Source: Cryptomeria japonica (lineage: Eukaryota; Streptophyta; Pinopsida; Cupressales; Cupressaceae). Taken from it: a stretch of 20,000 nucleotides of DNA. This document shows, one piece after another, positions 1-9,846 of the stretch. Made by a program: the position numbers and the translations under genes. The stretch spans positions 102,501 through 122,500 of the forward strand of contig NW_026729145.1 in the NCBI RefSeq assembly GCF_030272615.1. Direction: 5' to 3'. The notes below the pieces were generated by a model that searched no databases, was not told the origin of the DNA, and saw only the letters and a list, made by a program, of their open reading frames with translations. The first letter of the stretch is position 1; every line of letters starts with the position of its first letter.

Positions 1-129
1 TGCGCGCTCGGTGTCGCCCCCGCGCGCGCGGTAGTGCGGGCAGCGCACCCCGGCCCGGCCCGGCCCCGACGAGAACGCAAACGGGCAAAAGGTTTATTCA
101 AATAGCATTGCGACGCCCGGCGAAAAACT

Positions 130-135
130 AAAAAA
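130..135 (-). terminator. Pol III oligo-T terminator of 5S copy 1
   Basis: Read on the minus strand, the 5S sequence ends in CCC and runs straight into six T residues, then AG and five more T. A run of four or more T on the non-template strand is the normal RNA polymerase III termination signal. The second 5S copy has this first run interrupted. Confidence 0.85.
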
Positions 136-253
136 GGGTGCAACACCGGGACTTCCCGGGAGGTCACCCATCCCAGTACTACTCCGGCCCAAGCGCGCTT
201 AACTGCGGAGTTCTGATGGGATCCGGTGCACTAACGCTGGTATGATCGCACCC
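136..253 (-). rRNA. 5S ribosomal RNA gene, copy 1
   Basis: This is a complete plant 5S rRNA gene on the minus strand, 118 nt as delimited here (plants are usually about 119-121 nt including terminal U). The RNA begins GGGTGCGATCATACC and ends GTGTTGCACCC, so its two ends pair as helix I. The internal Pol III promoter is present: box A-like AGTTAAGCGCGCTTGGGC at RNA positions about 50-67 and box C-like GGATGGGTGACC from about 81. The base before +1 is C, as is usual in plants. An AAGTAC at -27 to -22 is only a weak TATA-like element. A T6 run follows the 3' end directly. The gene lies opposite in strand to the Pol I promoter boxes further right. Compared with copy 2 it has G at RNA position 80. 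It is likely functional. Confidence 0.96.
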
Positions 254-654
254 GTTATGAGCTTGTCGCAGTGTGTACTTAGCAAACCGCGACCCACGTG
301 CGAATCCACCCCGGCCACCCACCCCCGTCGAGGTGCACACCCTCCCTCGCGAAGTGCGCCCCGTTCGCCAAGTGTGAGCCCTGCCCGGGTGCGCGCACCT
401 TGCTAGGGCGTCGGGTGTGCACCCGGCCCGGCCTACGTGCGTGCACCTGGACGGGGCGTCGTGTGCGTGCAGTGTCCCGTCTGCAACGCGGTGCCCACAC
501 ACCACCTCGGGCGCAACGACCTGCGCTCACATGTGGGCCGAGTGCACCTTGGTGCATGTTCGGGGCGCCTCGGGTGCACGCTCGATCTTGCCCCGGTGCA
601 CCAAGGCGCTCGGTTTGCCCCGGGTGCGCACTTGGTGCAAGGTGGGCACCCAAA
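254..654. other. GC-rich 5' flank of 5S copy 1
   Basis: This non-coding spacer lies upstream of the 5S gene on the minus strand and is rich in GTGCAC and GTGCGC motifs. Its last part (about 507-600), including CGGGGCGCCTCGGGTG, resembles sequence on the other side of the 5S gene in the second module (about 5965-6056). The 5S-bearing block is therefore bounded by similar GC-rich sequence. No gene is seen. The same flank recurs at 6288-6688. Confidence 0.6.
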
Positions 655-1015
655 ATAGGGATCAAGCACCAAAACACAAGTTTCGGGATGCAAAATGGGA
701 CCCAAGGACCACAAATGCGTTCCAAGACCCATGATGGGTCCACGAGAACAAAAATGTGTTCCGAGACTTAATAAACAAATATTGGGTTTTAGGAGAAGAA
801 ACATGCTCTGATGCCCAAAACGAGAATCGACCCCGAAAAGGCCACAGGCCAAAAGTGGGATGCGAGACAAAAAAAAATGGGACCCGAGGACCAAAATTGG
901 GTTCCCAGGTCGAAGACAGGGCAACCGGACAAGAAACGACCTCTAAGGCTCGAAATGAGTCCCGACGACTAAAACTTGACAAGAAGCACCCATCAGGCAC
1001 CCAACTCGACACCCA
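655..1015. repeat. A-rich degenerate short-period repeat block
   Basis: Base composition changes abruptly from GC-rich to A-rich. The block is built of degenerate units of roughly 30 bp around motifs such as ATGGGACCC, AGGACCA and TTGGGTTCC, with short A runs (up to nine A near 870). There is no credible coding frame, and the six frames carry only short overlapping open stretches. An identical copy lies at 6689-7049. Its function is unknown. Confidence 0.6.
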
Positions 1016-1508
1016 TGGGATGCCGACCCACCCGGGCTTCCACCTAGCACACCTTGGCACCCACCCACCCTCGCACCCAACCTCGCACCCAACTTAGCAC
1101 CTTTGAACCCACATTGGCACTCACCCTGACCCTGGCACCTTGGAACCCACATTGGCACTCACCTTGACCCTGGCACCCACCTTTGCACTCACCTTGGGAC
1201 CCACCCTGGCTCCCACCTCGGCACCCACCCAGACACCCACCTTGGTTCCTTGGCACCCACCTTGGATCCTTGGCACCCACCCCGACACCCACCTTGGCAC
1301 GCAACTTGGCTACTTGCCACCCACCTTGGCTCCTTGACGCCCACCCCGACAACCACCCCGTGACCTACCCTGGCTAGGGTTGGTGCACACCCACCCTGGT
1401 GCCCACCTTGGCACCCACCCCATGACCCACCTTGGCACGCACCTTAGTACCCACCCCGTTACCCACCCTAGGACCCACCCCGTGACCCACCTTGGCCAGG
1501 GTGGGTGC
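1016..1508. repeat. C-rich minisatellite, short copy
   Basis: This is a tandem array of degenerate units of about 10-12 bp around CTTGGCACCCACC, with interspersed GTGACCCACC and CCTAGCAC variants. The plus strand is C-rich and almost lacks G runs, so strand asymmetry is strong. It is identical, apart from one substitution, to the first part of the longer array beginning near 7050. It stops abruptly where the GGTGCGCACC array begins. Confidence 0.85.
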
Positions 1509-1552
1509 CTTGGTGCGCACAACTTGCCTGGGCTGCACACCAGGGCGGGCTC

Positions 1553-1672
1553 AAGATGGCACCCGCGTTCCGTTTTTTTCACTATCTTTCAAAACGGAAA
1601 TTTTAAAATCTCGTTTTTTTTTTTTTTTTGCCTTTTCTGGAAATTAGTGAAGGCAGCGCATCAAAGGTGCGC
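1553..1672. repeat. T-rich island 1
   Basis: This AT-rich insert in a GC-rich array starts AAGATGGCACCCGCG. It continues with a T7 run, CACTATCTTTCAAAACGG, AAATTTTAAAAT and a very long T run (about 17). It ends GCCTTTTCTGGAAATTAG followed by TGAAGGCAGCGCATC. The GCCTT and AAGGC at its right end could pair. This is the longest T run of the series. Role unknown; T-rich DNA can aid Pol I transcript release in yeast, but no protein-binding site I recognise accompanies it. Confidence 0.8.
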
Positions 1673-2073
1673 AATGCTGGTGCGAACCCGGGAGCGCTCC
1701 GATGTGTGCTCCAAGGTGCGGCGTGCACGAAGTCCGAGCCCGGCTTGCCCCGGGTGCGCACCTCGCGTGCACCTTCGCCGGGGTGAGCACCTTGGCTGGG
1801 TTGCGCGCCCTGGTGCGCACCAAGGAGCGCTCTGAAGTGTGCTCCAAGGTGCGGCGTGCACGAAGTCGGAGCTCGGTTTGCCCCGGGTGTGCACCTCGGG
1901 TGCGCACCTCGCGTGCACCTTCGCTGCGGTGGGCACCTTGGCTGGGTTGCGCGCCTTGGTGGGCACCATGCAGTGCACGAAGTCGGAGCCCGGTTTGCCC
2001 CGGGCGCGCACCTCCGCCAGGGTGGGCACCTTGGTGCGCACAACTTGCCTGGGCTGCGCACCAGGAAGGGCTC

Positions 2074-2187
2074 AAGATGGCACCCGCGTTCCGTTTTTTT
2101 CACTATCTTTCAGAACGGAAATTTTAAAATATCGTTTTTTTTTGCCTTTTCTGGAAATTAGTGAAGGCAGCGCATCAAAGGTGCGCA
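2074..2187. repeat. T-rich island 2
   Basis: This is a close copy of the island at 1553-1672, with a shorter second T run and CAGAACGG for CAAAACGG. It lies 521 bp downstream of island 1 (start to start). Confidence 0.8.
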
Positions 2188-2428
2188 ACGCTGGTGCGAA
2201 CCTGGGAGCGCTCCGATGTGTGCTCCAAGGTGCGGCGTGCACGAAGTCGGAGCCCGGTTTGCCCCGGGTGCGCCCTGGTGGGCACCATGGTGCGCACCAA
2301 GGAGCGCTCCGAAGTGTGCTCCAAGGTGCGGCCTGCACGAAGTCGGAGCCCGGTTTGCCCCGGGCGTGCACCGCGGGTGGGCACCTTGGTGCGCATGCCT
2401 TGCCTGGGCTGCGCACCAGGGCGGGCTC

Positions 2429-2541
2429 AAGATGGCACCCGCGTTCCGTTTTTTTCACTATCTTTCAAAACGGAAATTTTAAAATCTCATTTTTTTTTGC
2501 CTTTTCTGGAAATTAGTGAAGGCAGCGCATCAAAGGTGCGC
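2429..2541. repeat. T-rich island 3
   Basis: This close copy of the same island lies 355 bp after island 2. It is followed by CACCTCGCTGCCCACC, a junction shared with islands 4 and 5, so these three form one sub-lineage. Confidence 0.8.
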
Positions 2542-2689
2542 ACCTCGCTGCCCACCACGGTGCGCAACGCCGGTGGGCACCCGGGAGTGCTTCGAAGTGT
2601 GCTCCAAGGTGCTGCGTGCACGTTGTCGGAGCCCGGTTTGCCCCGGGTGCGCACCTCGCGTGCACCTTCGTCGGGGTGGGCACCTTGGC

Positions 2690-2880
2690 TGGGTTTGCCC
2701 CGGCTGCGCTCCGAAGCGGGGTTATTGGAGCGCCGCCTCTTTTTTTGTCGGAGCGTTTGGTGGGGTTTCTCGCATTGGCTCTTCCCAGGCCCGGTTGCCA
2801 CCCTGGCGCGCACGAAGTCGGAAGTAGGGTTAATTGCCCGGGTGCGCACCTTTGCCAGGGTGGGCACCTTACCTGGGCTG
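2690..2880. repeat. Private IGS block, copy 1 (T7 plus GGTTAATTGC)
   Basis: This block is found only in the two units headed by T-rich islands 3 and 4. It contains CTCCGAAGCGGGGTTATTGG, a T7 run, GGAGCGTTTGGTGGGG, CATTGGCTCTTCCCAGG and AGGGTTAATTGCCCGGG. The GGTTAATTG element also survives alone at about 5052 and 5497, in both cases after a GAAGTCGAAAGT block. Non-coding. Confidence 0.65.
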
Positions 2881-2897
2881 TGCACCAGGGCGGGCTC

Positions 2898-3011
2898 AAG
2901 ATGGCACCCGCGTTCCATTTTTTTCACTATCTTTCAAAACGGAAATTTTAAAATCTCCTCTTTTTTTTGCCTTTTCTGGAAATTAGTGAAGGCAGCGCAT
3001 CAAAGGTGCGC
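2898..3011. repeat. T-rich island 4
   Basis: This copy lies 469 bp after island 3. Units 2429-2897 and 2898-3392 form a near-matching tandem pair, including the private insert with CTTTTTTTGTC described separately. Confidence 0.8.
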
Positions 3012-3159
3012 ACCTCGCTGCCCACCTTGGTGTGCTCTGAGGTGCGCACCCGGGAGCGCTACGAAGTGTGCTCCAAGGTGCGGCGTGCACGTTGTCGGAG
3101 CCCGGTTTGCCCCGGGTGCGCACCTCGCCTGCACCTTGGCCGGGGTGGGCACCCTGGCT

Positions 3160-3360
3160 GGGTTTGCCCAGGGTGCGCTCCGAAGCGGGGTTACTGGAGC
3201 GCCCCCTCTTTTTTTGTCAGAGCGTTTGGTGGGGTTTCTCGCATTGGCTCTTCCCAGGCCCGGTTGTTGGGTGCGCTCCCACCCTGGCGCGCGCGAAGTT
3301 GGAAGTTGGGTTAATTGCCCGGGCGCGCACCTTCGCCAGGGTGGGCACCTTGGTGCGCAC
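3160..3360. repeat. Private IGS block, copy 2
   Basis: This is the second copy of the block at 2690-2880, slightly longer because of an additional GTTGGGTGCGCTCCC segment. It lies at the same place between consecutive T-rich islands, confirming that the unit between islands 3, 4 and 5 was duplicated as a whole. Confidence 0.65.
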
Positions 3361-3392
3361 ACCTTGGCTGGGCTGCGCACCAGGGCGGGCTC

Positions 3393-3506
3393 AAGATGGC
3401 ACCAGCATTCCCTTTTTCTCACTATCTTTCAAAACGGAAATTTTAAAATCTCGTTTTCTTTTGCCTTTTATGGAAATTAGTGAAGGCATCGCATCAAAGG
3501 TGCGCA
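3393..3506. repeat. T-rich island 5
   Basis: This copy lies 495 bp after island 4. Its T runs are reduced and interrupted (CCTTTTTCTC and TTTTCTTTTGCC), and TATGG replaces TCTGG, so it is more decayed than islands 1-4. Confidence 0.75.
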
Positions 3507-4252
3507 CCTCGCTGCCCACCTTGGTGTGCTCCGAGGTGCCCACCACGGTGCGCTCCGAGGTGCCCACCACGGTGCGCAACGCCGGTGCGAACCCGGGAGC
3601 GCCCCGATGTGTGCTCCAAGGTGCGGCGTGCACGAAGCCGGACCCCGGTTTGCCCCGGGTGCGCACCTCGCGTGCACCTTGGTGCGCACACCTTGGCTGG
3701 GTTGCGCGGCCTGGTGGGCACCATGGTGCGCACCAAGGAGCGCTCCGAAGTGTGCTCCAAGGTGCGGCGTGCACGAAGTCCTAGCCCGGTTTGCCCCGGG
3801 TGCGCACCTTCGCCGCGGTGGGCACCATGGCGTGCACGAAGTCGGAGCCCGGTTTGCCCCGGGTGCGCACCTCGCGTGCACCTTCGCCGGGGTGGGCACC
3901 TCGGCTGGGTTGCGCGCCCTGGTGCGCACCAAGGAGCGCTCCGAAGTGTGCTCCAAGGTGCGGCGTGCACGAAGTCGGAGCCCGGTTTGCCCCGGGTGCG
4001 CACCTTCGCCGCGGTGGGCACCCTGGTGCGCACCATGGCGTGCACGAAGTCGGAGCCCGGTTTGCCCCGGGTGCGCACCTCGCGTGCACCTTCGGCGGGG
4101 TTGCGCGCCCTGGTGCGCACCAAGGAGCGCTCCGAAGTGTGCTCCAAGGTGCGGCGTGCACGAAGTCGGAGCCCGGTTTGCCCCGGGTGCGCACCTCGCG
4201 TGCACCTTCGGCGGGGTTGCGCGCCCTGGTGGGCACCATGGTGCGCACCAAG

Positions 4253-4667
4253 GAGCGCTCCGAAGTGTGCTCCAAGGTGCGGCGTGCACGAAGTCGGAGC
4301 CCGGTTTGCCCCGGGTGCGCACCTCGCGTGCACCTTCGCCGCGGTGGGCACCATGGCGTGCACGAAGTCGGAGCCCGGTTTGCCCCGGGTGCGCACCTCG
4401 CGTGCACCTTCGCCGGGGTGGGCACCTCGGCTGGGTTGCGCGCCCTGGTGCGCACCAAGGAGCGCTCCGAAGTGTGCTCCAAGGTGCGGCGTGCACGAAG
4501 TCGGAGCCCGGTTTGCCCCGGGTGCGCACCTCGCGTGCACCTTCGCCGCGGTGGGCACCATGGCGTGCACGAAGTCGGAGCCCGGTTTGCCTCGGGTGCG
4601 CACCCCGCGTGCACCTTCGCCGGGGTGGGCACCTCGGCTGGGTTGCGCGCCCTGGTGCGCACCAAGG
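4253..4667. repeat. Pair of 207-bp tandem units
   Basis: The GAGCGCTCCGAAG blocks at 4253, 4460 and 4667 are exactly 207 bp apart, and the two intervening units are nearly identical (for example CCTCGGGTGC in place of CCCCGGGTGC, and CCCCGCGTGC for CCTCGCGTGC, in the second). The unit holds two CACGAAGTCGGAGCCCGG blocks and a GGGTGGGCACC segment. This is a recent local duplication within the composite array. Since 207 is divisible by three, it preserves open frames. Confidence 0.85.
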
Positions 4668-4932
4668 AGCGCTCCGAAGTGTGCTCCAAGGTGCGGCGTG
4701 CACGAAGTCGGAGCCCGGTTTGCCCCGGGTGCGCACCTCGCGTGCACCTTCGCCGCGGTGGGCACCTTGGCTGGGTTGGGCACCATTGAGCGCTCCGAAG
4801 TGTGCTCCAAGGTGCGCACCATGGCCCTCCAAGGTGCGCAGCATGGCGTGCACGAAGTCGGAGCCCGGTTTGCCCCGGGTGCGCACCTCGCGTGCACCTT
4901 CGCCAGGGTGGGCACCTCGGTGCGCACACCTT

Positions 4933-4990
4933 CTCAATGTTTTCTTGCCTTTTCTGGAAATTGGTGAAGGCAGCGCATCAAAGGTGCGCA
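4933..4990. repeat. T-rich island 6, 5'-truncated
   Basis: Only the right half is kept, from a shortened T tract through GCCTTTTCTGGAAATTGG to CAGCGCATCAAAGGTGCGCA. It ends the densest part of the GGTGCGCACC array. Confidence 0.75.
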
Positions 4991-5594
4991 CCTCGGTGTG
5001 CTCCGAGGTGCGAACCCGAGAGCGCTCCGAGGTGCCCACGAAGTCGAAAGTCGGGTTAATTGCATTGTTTTCCCCGGGTGCGCTCCGAGGTGCGCAACAT
5101 CGGTGCGCACCAAGGAGGGCTCCGAAGTGTGCTCCAAGGTGCGCACGATTCGGAGCTCGGTTTGCCCGGGGTGCGCACACCTTGGCTGGGTTGCGCACCC
5201 TTTGTGCGCTCCAAGGTGCGCACGAAGTCGGAGCTCGGTTTGCCCCGGGTGCGCACCTTCGCCAGGGTGCGCACCTTGATGCGCACGCCTTGGCTGGGCT
5301 GCGCACCTTGGTGGGCGCCATGGTGCGCACCTTTCGTGCGCTCCAAGGTGCGCACGAAGTCGGAGCTCGGTTTGCCCCGGGTGCGCACCTTGGTGGGCGC
5401 CATGGTGCACTCCGAGGTGCCCAAGATTGGTGCGCAACAAGGAGCGCTCCGAAGTGCGCTCCAAGGTGCGCAGGTGCGCGCGAAGTCGAAAGTTGGGTTA
5501 ATTGTCCGGTTTGCCTCGGGTGCGCACCTTGCGTGCACCTTCGCCAGGGTGGGCGCCTTGGTGCGCACACCTTGGCTGGGCTGCGCACCCGGGC

Positions 5595-5730
5595 GCGCAC
5601 ACCTTGGCACCCGCGTTTCCTTCATTTTAAATTTTTTTTTTTTACAATCTCTCAAGTGGGAAATTCTATAATCTCAACTTTTTTTGCCTTTTCAGGAAAC
5701 TTTTGAATGGAGCGCATCATTGGTGCGCTC
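5595..5730. repeat. T-rich island 7, diverged
   Basis: This diverged copy still shows the order CACCCGCGTTTCC, long T run, ATCTCTCAAGTGGGAAATTC, second T run, GCCTTTTCAGGAAAC and GCGCATCATTGGTGCGC. It is the last island before the second 5S module. Confidence 0.7.
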
Positions 5731-6034
5731 CGAAGTGTGCTCCAAGGTGCGCACCTCTGGTGTGCTCCAAAGCTCTCTCCAGCTGCGTGCACCTGCCCCG
5801 GCCGCGCACCCGGCCCCGCCCAGCTTCGCTCACCTGTCCCGGGCGTCTGGTGCGGAACCTTAGAGTAAGAAACATCACCGTGCACCTTGGCCAACGTGCG
5901 CGACTCGACCGAGCGCGCACTGGCCGAGGTGCACACCGATTTCACCTGGGTGCGCGCGCAGCACCTCGGGCGCACCGGGGTGCGCGCACAACGCCCGGGT
6001 TGCACCGTGGCCTGTGTGCTCGGGGCGCCTCGGG
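5731..6034. other. GC-rich spacer adjoining the second 5S module
   Basis: This largely single-copy GC-rich sequence lies between the last T-rich island and the start of the visible duplication. It includes an isolated non-GC-rich stretch (CCTTAGAGTAAGAAACATC, about 5859-5877) and a CACCTCGGGCGCACC segment resembling the flank on the other side of the 5S gene. It may belong to the duplicated module, since the first copy is cut off by the window start. No gene seen. Confidence 0.5.
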
Positions 6035-6156
6035 TGCGCGCTCGGTGTCGCCCCCGCGCGCGCGGTAGTGCGGGCAGCGCACCCCGGCCCGGCCCGGCCC
6101 CGACGAGAACGCAAACGGGCAAAAGGTTTATTCAAATAGCATTGCGACGCCCGGCG

Positions 6157-6169
6157 AAAAACTAAGAAA
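6157..6169 (-). terminator. Altered Pol III terminator of 5S copy 2
   Basis: On the minus strand the gene is followed by TTTCTT instead of T6, because plus-strand base 6166 is G where copy 1 has A at 132. A run of five T at 6161-6157 follows and could act as a back-up terminator. A transcript ending there would carry a few extra 3' nucleotides, or some transcripts could stop at the weakened first run. This is inference from the usual Pol III T-run requirement. Confidence 0.6.
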
Positions 6170-6287
6170 GGGTGCAACACCGGGACTTCCCGGGAGGTCA
6201 CCCATCCTAGTACTACTCCGGCCCAAGCGCGCTTAACTGCGGAGTTCTGATGGGATCCGGTGCACTAACGCTGGTATGATCGCACCC
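6170..6287 (-). rRNA. 5S ribosomal RNA gene, copy 2
   Basis: This second complete 5S gene on the minus strand lies exactly 6034 bp from copy 1, inside the duplicated module. It is identical to copy 1 except at plus-strand position 6208 (T here, C at 174), which makes RNA position 80 A instead of G, next to the box C control element. Both bases seem tolerable in plant 5S RNA, so this alone does not mark a pseudogene. The flanking T6 terminator is broken by a C, although a T5 run lies just beyond. Upstream sequence is the same as for copy 1. It is probably transcribable. Confidence 0.95.
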
Positions 6288-7055
6288 GTTATGAGCTTGT
6301 CGCAGTGTGTACTTAGCAAACCGCGACCCACGTGCGAATCCACCCCGGCCACCCACCCCCGTCGAGGTGCACACCCTCCCTCGCGAAGTGCGCCCCGTTC
6401 GCCAAGTGTGAGCCCTGCCCGGGTGCGCGCACCTTGCTAGGGCGTCGGGTGTGCACCCGGCCCGGCCTACGTGCGTGCACCTGGACGGGGCGTCGTGTGC
6501 GTGCAGTGTCCCGTCTGCAACGCGGTGCCCACACACCACCTCGGGCGCAACGACGTGCGCTCACATGTGGGCCGAGTGCACCTTGGTGCATGTTCGGGGC
6601 GCCTCGGGTGCACGCTCGATCTTGCCCCGGTGCACCAAGGCGCTCGGTTTGCCCCGGGTGCGCACTTGGTGCAAGGTGGGCACCCAAAATAGGGATCAAG
6701 CACCAAAACACAAGTTTCGGGATGCAAAATGGGACCCAAGGACCACAAATGCGTTCCAAGACCCATGATGGGTCCACGAGAACAAAAATGTGTTCCGAGA
6801 CTTAATAAACAAATATTGGGTTTTAGGAGAAGAAACATGCTCTGATGCCCAAAACGAGAATCGACCCCGAAAAGGCCACAGGCCAAAAGTGGGATGCGAG
6901 ACAAAAAAAAATGGGACCCGAGGACCAAAATTGGGTTCCCAGGTCGAAGACAGGGCAACCGGACAAGAAACGACCTCTAAGGCTCGAAATGAGTCCCGAC
7001 GACTAAAACTTGACAAGAAGCACCCATCAGGCACCCAACTCGACACCCATGGGAT

Positions 7056-8745
7056 GCCGACCCACCCGGGCTTCCACCTAGCACACCTTGGCACCCACCC
7101 ACCCTCGCACCCAACCTCGCACCCAACTTAGCACCTTTGAACCCACATTGGCACTCACCCTGACCCTGGCACCTTGGAACCCACATTGGCACTCACCTTG
7201 ACCCTGGCACCCACCTTTGCACTCACCTTGGGACCCACCCTGGCTCCCACCTCGGCACCCACCCAGACACCCACCTTGGTTCCTTGGCACCCACCTTGGA
7301 TCCTTGGCACCCACCCCGACACCCACCTTGGCACGCAACTTGGCTACTTGCCACCCACCTTGGCTCCTTGACGCCCACCCCGACAACCACCCCGTGACCT
7401 ACCCTGGCTAGGGTTGGTGCACACCCACCCTGGTGCCCACCTTGGCACCCACCCCATGACCCACCTTGGCACGCACCTTAGTACCCACCCTGTTACCCAC
7501 CCTAGGACCCACCCCGTGACCCACCTTGGCCAGGGTGGGTGCACCCACCCTGGTGCCCACCTTGGCACCCACCCATCCTAGCACCCAGCCTGTGACCGGG
7601 CTTGGAACCCAACCTTGCACCCGTCTTGGCCAGTGTGGGTGCGCACCCATCCTGGCACCCACGTTGTGACACACCCTTTAACCCACGCACCCTAGCAGCC
7701 ACGTTGGCACCCACCTTGGAACACAACCTAGCAACTTGGCACCCACCCCGTGACCCACCTTGGCATCCACCATAGCAGTCGCCCACTTGGCACCCACCTT
7801 GGAACCCAAGTTGGCACCCACCTCGGCACCCACCTTGACACTTGTGGACCCACCTTGCCACTCACCCTAGCATCGACCCATCCTAGCACCCACCCTGGCA
7901 CCTTTGCACCCTAGCACTCACCCATCCTAGCACCTAACCTGTGACCCACCTTGACACTCACCCTCGCACCCACCTTGGAACCCAACCTAGCACCCACCCA
8001 CCCTGACACCAACCCTAGCACCTACCCACCCTTGCACCCACCCTGTGACCCATCTTGGCACCCACCCATCCTACCACTCAACCTATCACCCACCTTCTCA
8101 CCCACCTTGGCATCCACCTTAGCACCCACCCACACTGGCACCTTGGCACCCACCTCGGGCAAGGTGGGTGCACACCCACCCTGACACCCAATTTAGAACC
8201 AACCGAGCATGTTACCCACCTTGGCACCCACATTGCAGCCCACCCTAGTACCCACCCTATGACCCACATTGGCATCCACACCCTAGCACCCAGGCACCTC
8301 GACACCCGCCTTGACACGCACCCTAGCACTAAACCTGTGACCCACCTTGGAACTCACCCTAGAACCCACCCACCCTGTGAACCACCTTGGCATCCACCTT
8401 AGCACCCACCCACCTTGGCACCCACTCTAGCACTCACCCATCCTAACACCCAACTTGTTACCCACCTTGGCACCCGCCCTCGCGTCCACCTTGAAACCCA
8501 CCCTAGCACCCACCCACGCAGGAGCCCACCTTGGCACCCAACCTAACACCCACGCATCCTGGCACCCAACTTGTGACCCACCTTGGAACCCACCCTAGTA
8601 CCCACCTTTGAACCCACTATATCACCAACCCACCTTGGCACCCACCCTATGACCCTCTTTGGAATCCACCCTAGCACGCACCCACCCTGGCACCCACCAT
8701 GGAGCGCACCCTAGCACCCACCCACCTCGGCACGCACCTCAACAC
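7056..8745. repeat. C-rich minisatellite, long copy
   Basis: This is roughly 1.7 kb of degenerate 10-12-bp units around CTTGGCACCCACC, CCTAGCACCCACCC and GTGACCCACC. It begins as an almost exact copy of 1022-1508 and then extends more than 1.2 kb past the breakpoint of the segmental duplication. Strong strand asymmetry (plus strand C-rich) continues throughout. The repeat gives open low-complexity frames rich in T, P, H and L, which I do not call genes. Confidence 0.88.
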
Positions 8746-8940
8746 CCACCTTGGTGTGCGCACTGCGCCAACCTCTCAAAGACCCTATGTGGTGCGCTCC
8801 AAAGTGTACACCTTTGGTGCGCTCCAAGGTGCGCACCTTTGGTGCACACCGAGGTGCACACCAAAGTGTGCACCGAGGTGAGCACCAAAGTGCACTCCAA
8901 GGTGCACACCAAGGCGTGCACCTTTGGTGCGGTCAATGCA
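8746..8940. repeat. Promoter-unit remnant without TATATAGGGG, plus GTGCACCTTTGG repeats
   Basis: The segment opens with GGTGTGCGCACTGCGCCAAC and CTCTCAAAGACCC, which match the region about +35 to +60 of the Pol I promoter units to the right, but no TATATAGGGG box precedes it. It then carries short mixed direct and inverted repeats of GTGCACCTTTGGTGC and CACCAAAGTGC. A shorter version of that second part recurs at about 9282-9310 inside the promoter array, where it accounts for one 220-bp spacing among the 157-bp ones. Confidence 0.6.
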
Positions 8941-8997
8941 AACGAATTCGGAAGTTGGGGTCGATGTCCTAATCGCTGCTGCAGACTACACGTATGA

Positions 8998-9028
8998 GAA
9001 TCGGACAAATAGCTTTATATAGGGGAGG
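8998..9028 (+). promoter_or_regulatory. Pol I promoter-like box 1
   Basis: GAATCGGACAAATAGC precedes TATATAGGGGAGG, with one extra T before TATATA compared with all other copies. TATATA(A/G)GGGG is the plant rRNA transcription-start consensus, with +1 expected near the last A (9021). The downstream second hairpin (9056-9077) uses GTGCA/TGCAC where most sister copies use GCGCA/TGCGC, a paired change. Confidence 0.55.
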
Positions 9029-9155
9029 TGTTGCGTTTGATGGGTCGACTCCCCTGGTTGTGTGCACTGCACCAACTTCAAAGACCCTGTCTTGTTTAAG
9101 AAGTCAAAAGTTGGGGTGGATGTCCTAATCATTGCTGCAGTCTACGCATGTATGA

Positions 9156-9185
9156 GAATCAGACAAATAGCTTATATAGGGGAGG
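9156..9185 (+). promoter_or_regulatory. Pol I promoter-like box 2
   Basis: GAATCAGACAAATAGCT is followed by TATATAGGGGAGG. Predicted +1 is near 9178. GGGGAG can pair with CTCCCC about 22 nt downstream, and a GGTTG/CAACC hairpin follows directly. Confidence 0.6.
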
Positions 9186-9375
9186 TGTTGCATTCGGTGG
9201 GTTGACTCCCCTGGTTGTGCGCACTGCGCCAACCTCAAAGACCCCGCATAGCAGAAGAAGTCGGAAGTCGGATTTTGGTGAGCACCAAGGCGTGCACCTT
9301 TGGTGCGGTCAACGCAGACGAATTCAGAAGTTGGGGTGGATGTCCTAATCGTTGTTGCAGGCTACACATGTATGA

Positions 9376-9405
9376 GAATCAGACAAATAGCTTATATAGG
9401 GGAGG
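9376..9405 (+). promoter_or_regulatory. Pol I promoter-like box 3
   Basis: This is the same 30-bp core as box 2, with predicted +1 near 9398. It follows the one unit lengthened by a GTGCACCTTTGGTGCGG insert, giving 220 bp from box 2. The downstream CTCCCTTGG has one change that weakens the first hairpin. Confidence 0.6.
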
Positions 9406-9532
9406 TGTTGGGTTTGATGGGTCAACTCCCTTGGTTGTGCGCATTACGCCAACCTCAAAGACCTTGTTTTCGTTAAGAAGTCAAAAGTTGGGGTCAATGT
9501 CCTAATGGCTCCTGTAGGCTACACATGTATGA

Positions 9533-9562
9533 GAATCGGACAAATAGCTTATATAGGGGAGG
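9533..9562 (+). promoter_or_regulatory. Pol I promoter-like box 4
   Basis: GAATCGGACAAATAGCT precedes TATATAGGGGAGG; predicted +1 is near 9555. It lies 157 bp after box 3. The downstream CTCCCCTGG pairs fully with the initiating AGGGGAG. Confidence 0.6.
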
Positions 9563-9689
9563 TGTTGGGTTTGATGGGTCGACTCCCCTGGTTGTGCGCA
9601 TTACGTCAACCTCAAAGACCTTGTTTTCGTTAAGAAGTCAAAAGTTGGGGTCGATGTCCTAATTGCTCCTGTAGACTACACATGTATGA

Positions 9690-9719
9690 GAATCAGACAA
9701 ATAGCTTATATAGGGGAGG
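9690..9719 (+). promoter_or_regulatory. Pol I promoter-like box 5
   Basis: The core is intact, with predicted +1 near 9712. The downstream second hairpin is decayed here (AGTTGTTCGCATTACACC), the weakest of the series. Confidence 0.6.
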
Positions 9720-9846
9720 TGTTGGGTTTGATGGGTTGACTCCCCTAGTTGTTCGCATTACACCAACCTCAAAGACCTTGTTTTCGTTTAGAAGCCGAAA
9801 GTTGGGGTCGATGTCCTAATTGCTCCTGCAGGCTACGCATGTATGA

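Larger units (their letters stand above)
1..1508. repeat. Segmental duplication, copy A (5S-bearing module, left end outside window)
   Basis: Positions 1-1508 match 6035-7542 at a constant offset of 6034 bp without gaps. By hand comparison I find four substitutions: 132 (A to G), 174 (C to T), 521 (C to G) and 1457 (C to T). The right breakpoint falls inside the C-rich minisatellite after a shared GGTGGGTGC. After it, copy A enters the T-rich/GGTGCGCACC array, while copy B continues in minisatellite. The left end is cut by the window, so the true repeat is longer. The near-identity implies recent unequal exchange or continuing homogenisation. Confidence 0.95.
1509..5730. repeat. Composite GC-rich IGS array with GGTGCGCACC palindromes
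   Basis: This 4.2-kb nested tandem array is built from a few recurring blocks: GAGCGCTCCGAAGTGTGCTCC, CACGAAGTCGGAGCCCGG, TTTGCCCCGGGTGCGCACC, CGTGCACCTTCGCC and TGGTGCGCACCAAGG. The palindrome GGTGCGCACC recurs dozens of times. Larger units of 355-521 bp begin with T-rich islands. Between 3738 and 4788 the GAGCGCTCC blocks are spaced 196, 191, 128, 207, 207 and 121 bp. Because the array is GC-rich and stop-poor, several frames on both strands stay open for hundreds of codons. I treat these as non-coding. Confidence 0.9.
6035..7542. repeat. Segmental duplication, copy B (5S-bearing module)
   Basis: This is the second copy of the module at 1-1508. In order it holds the 5S gene region, its GC-rich upstream flank, an A-rich block (about 6689-7044) and the start of a C-rich minisatellite. 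Two of its four differences from copy A fall in or immediately next to the 5S gene (6166 and 6208). The left boundary in this copy is uncertain, because the sequence before position 1 is not available for comparison. Confidence 0.95.
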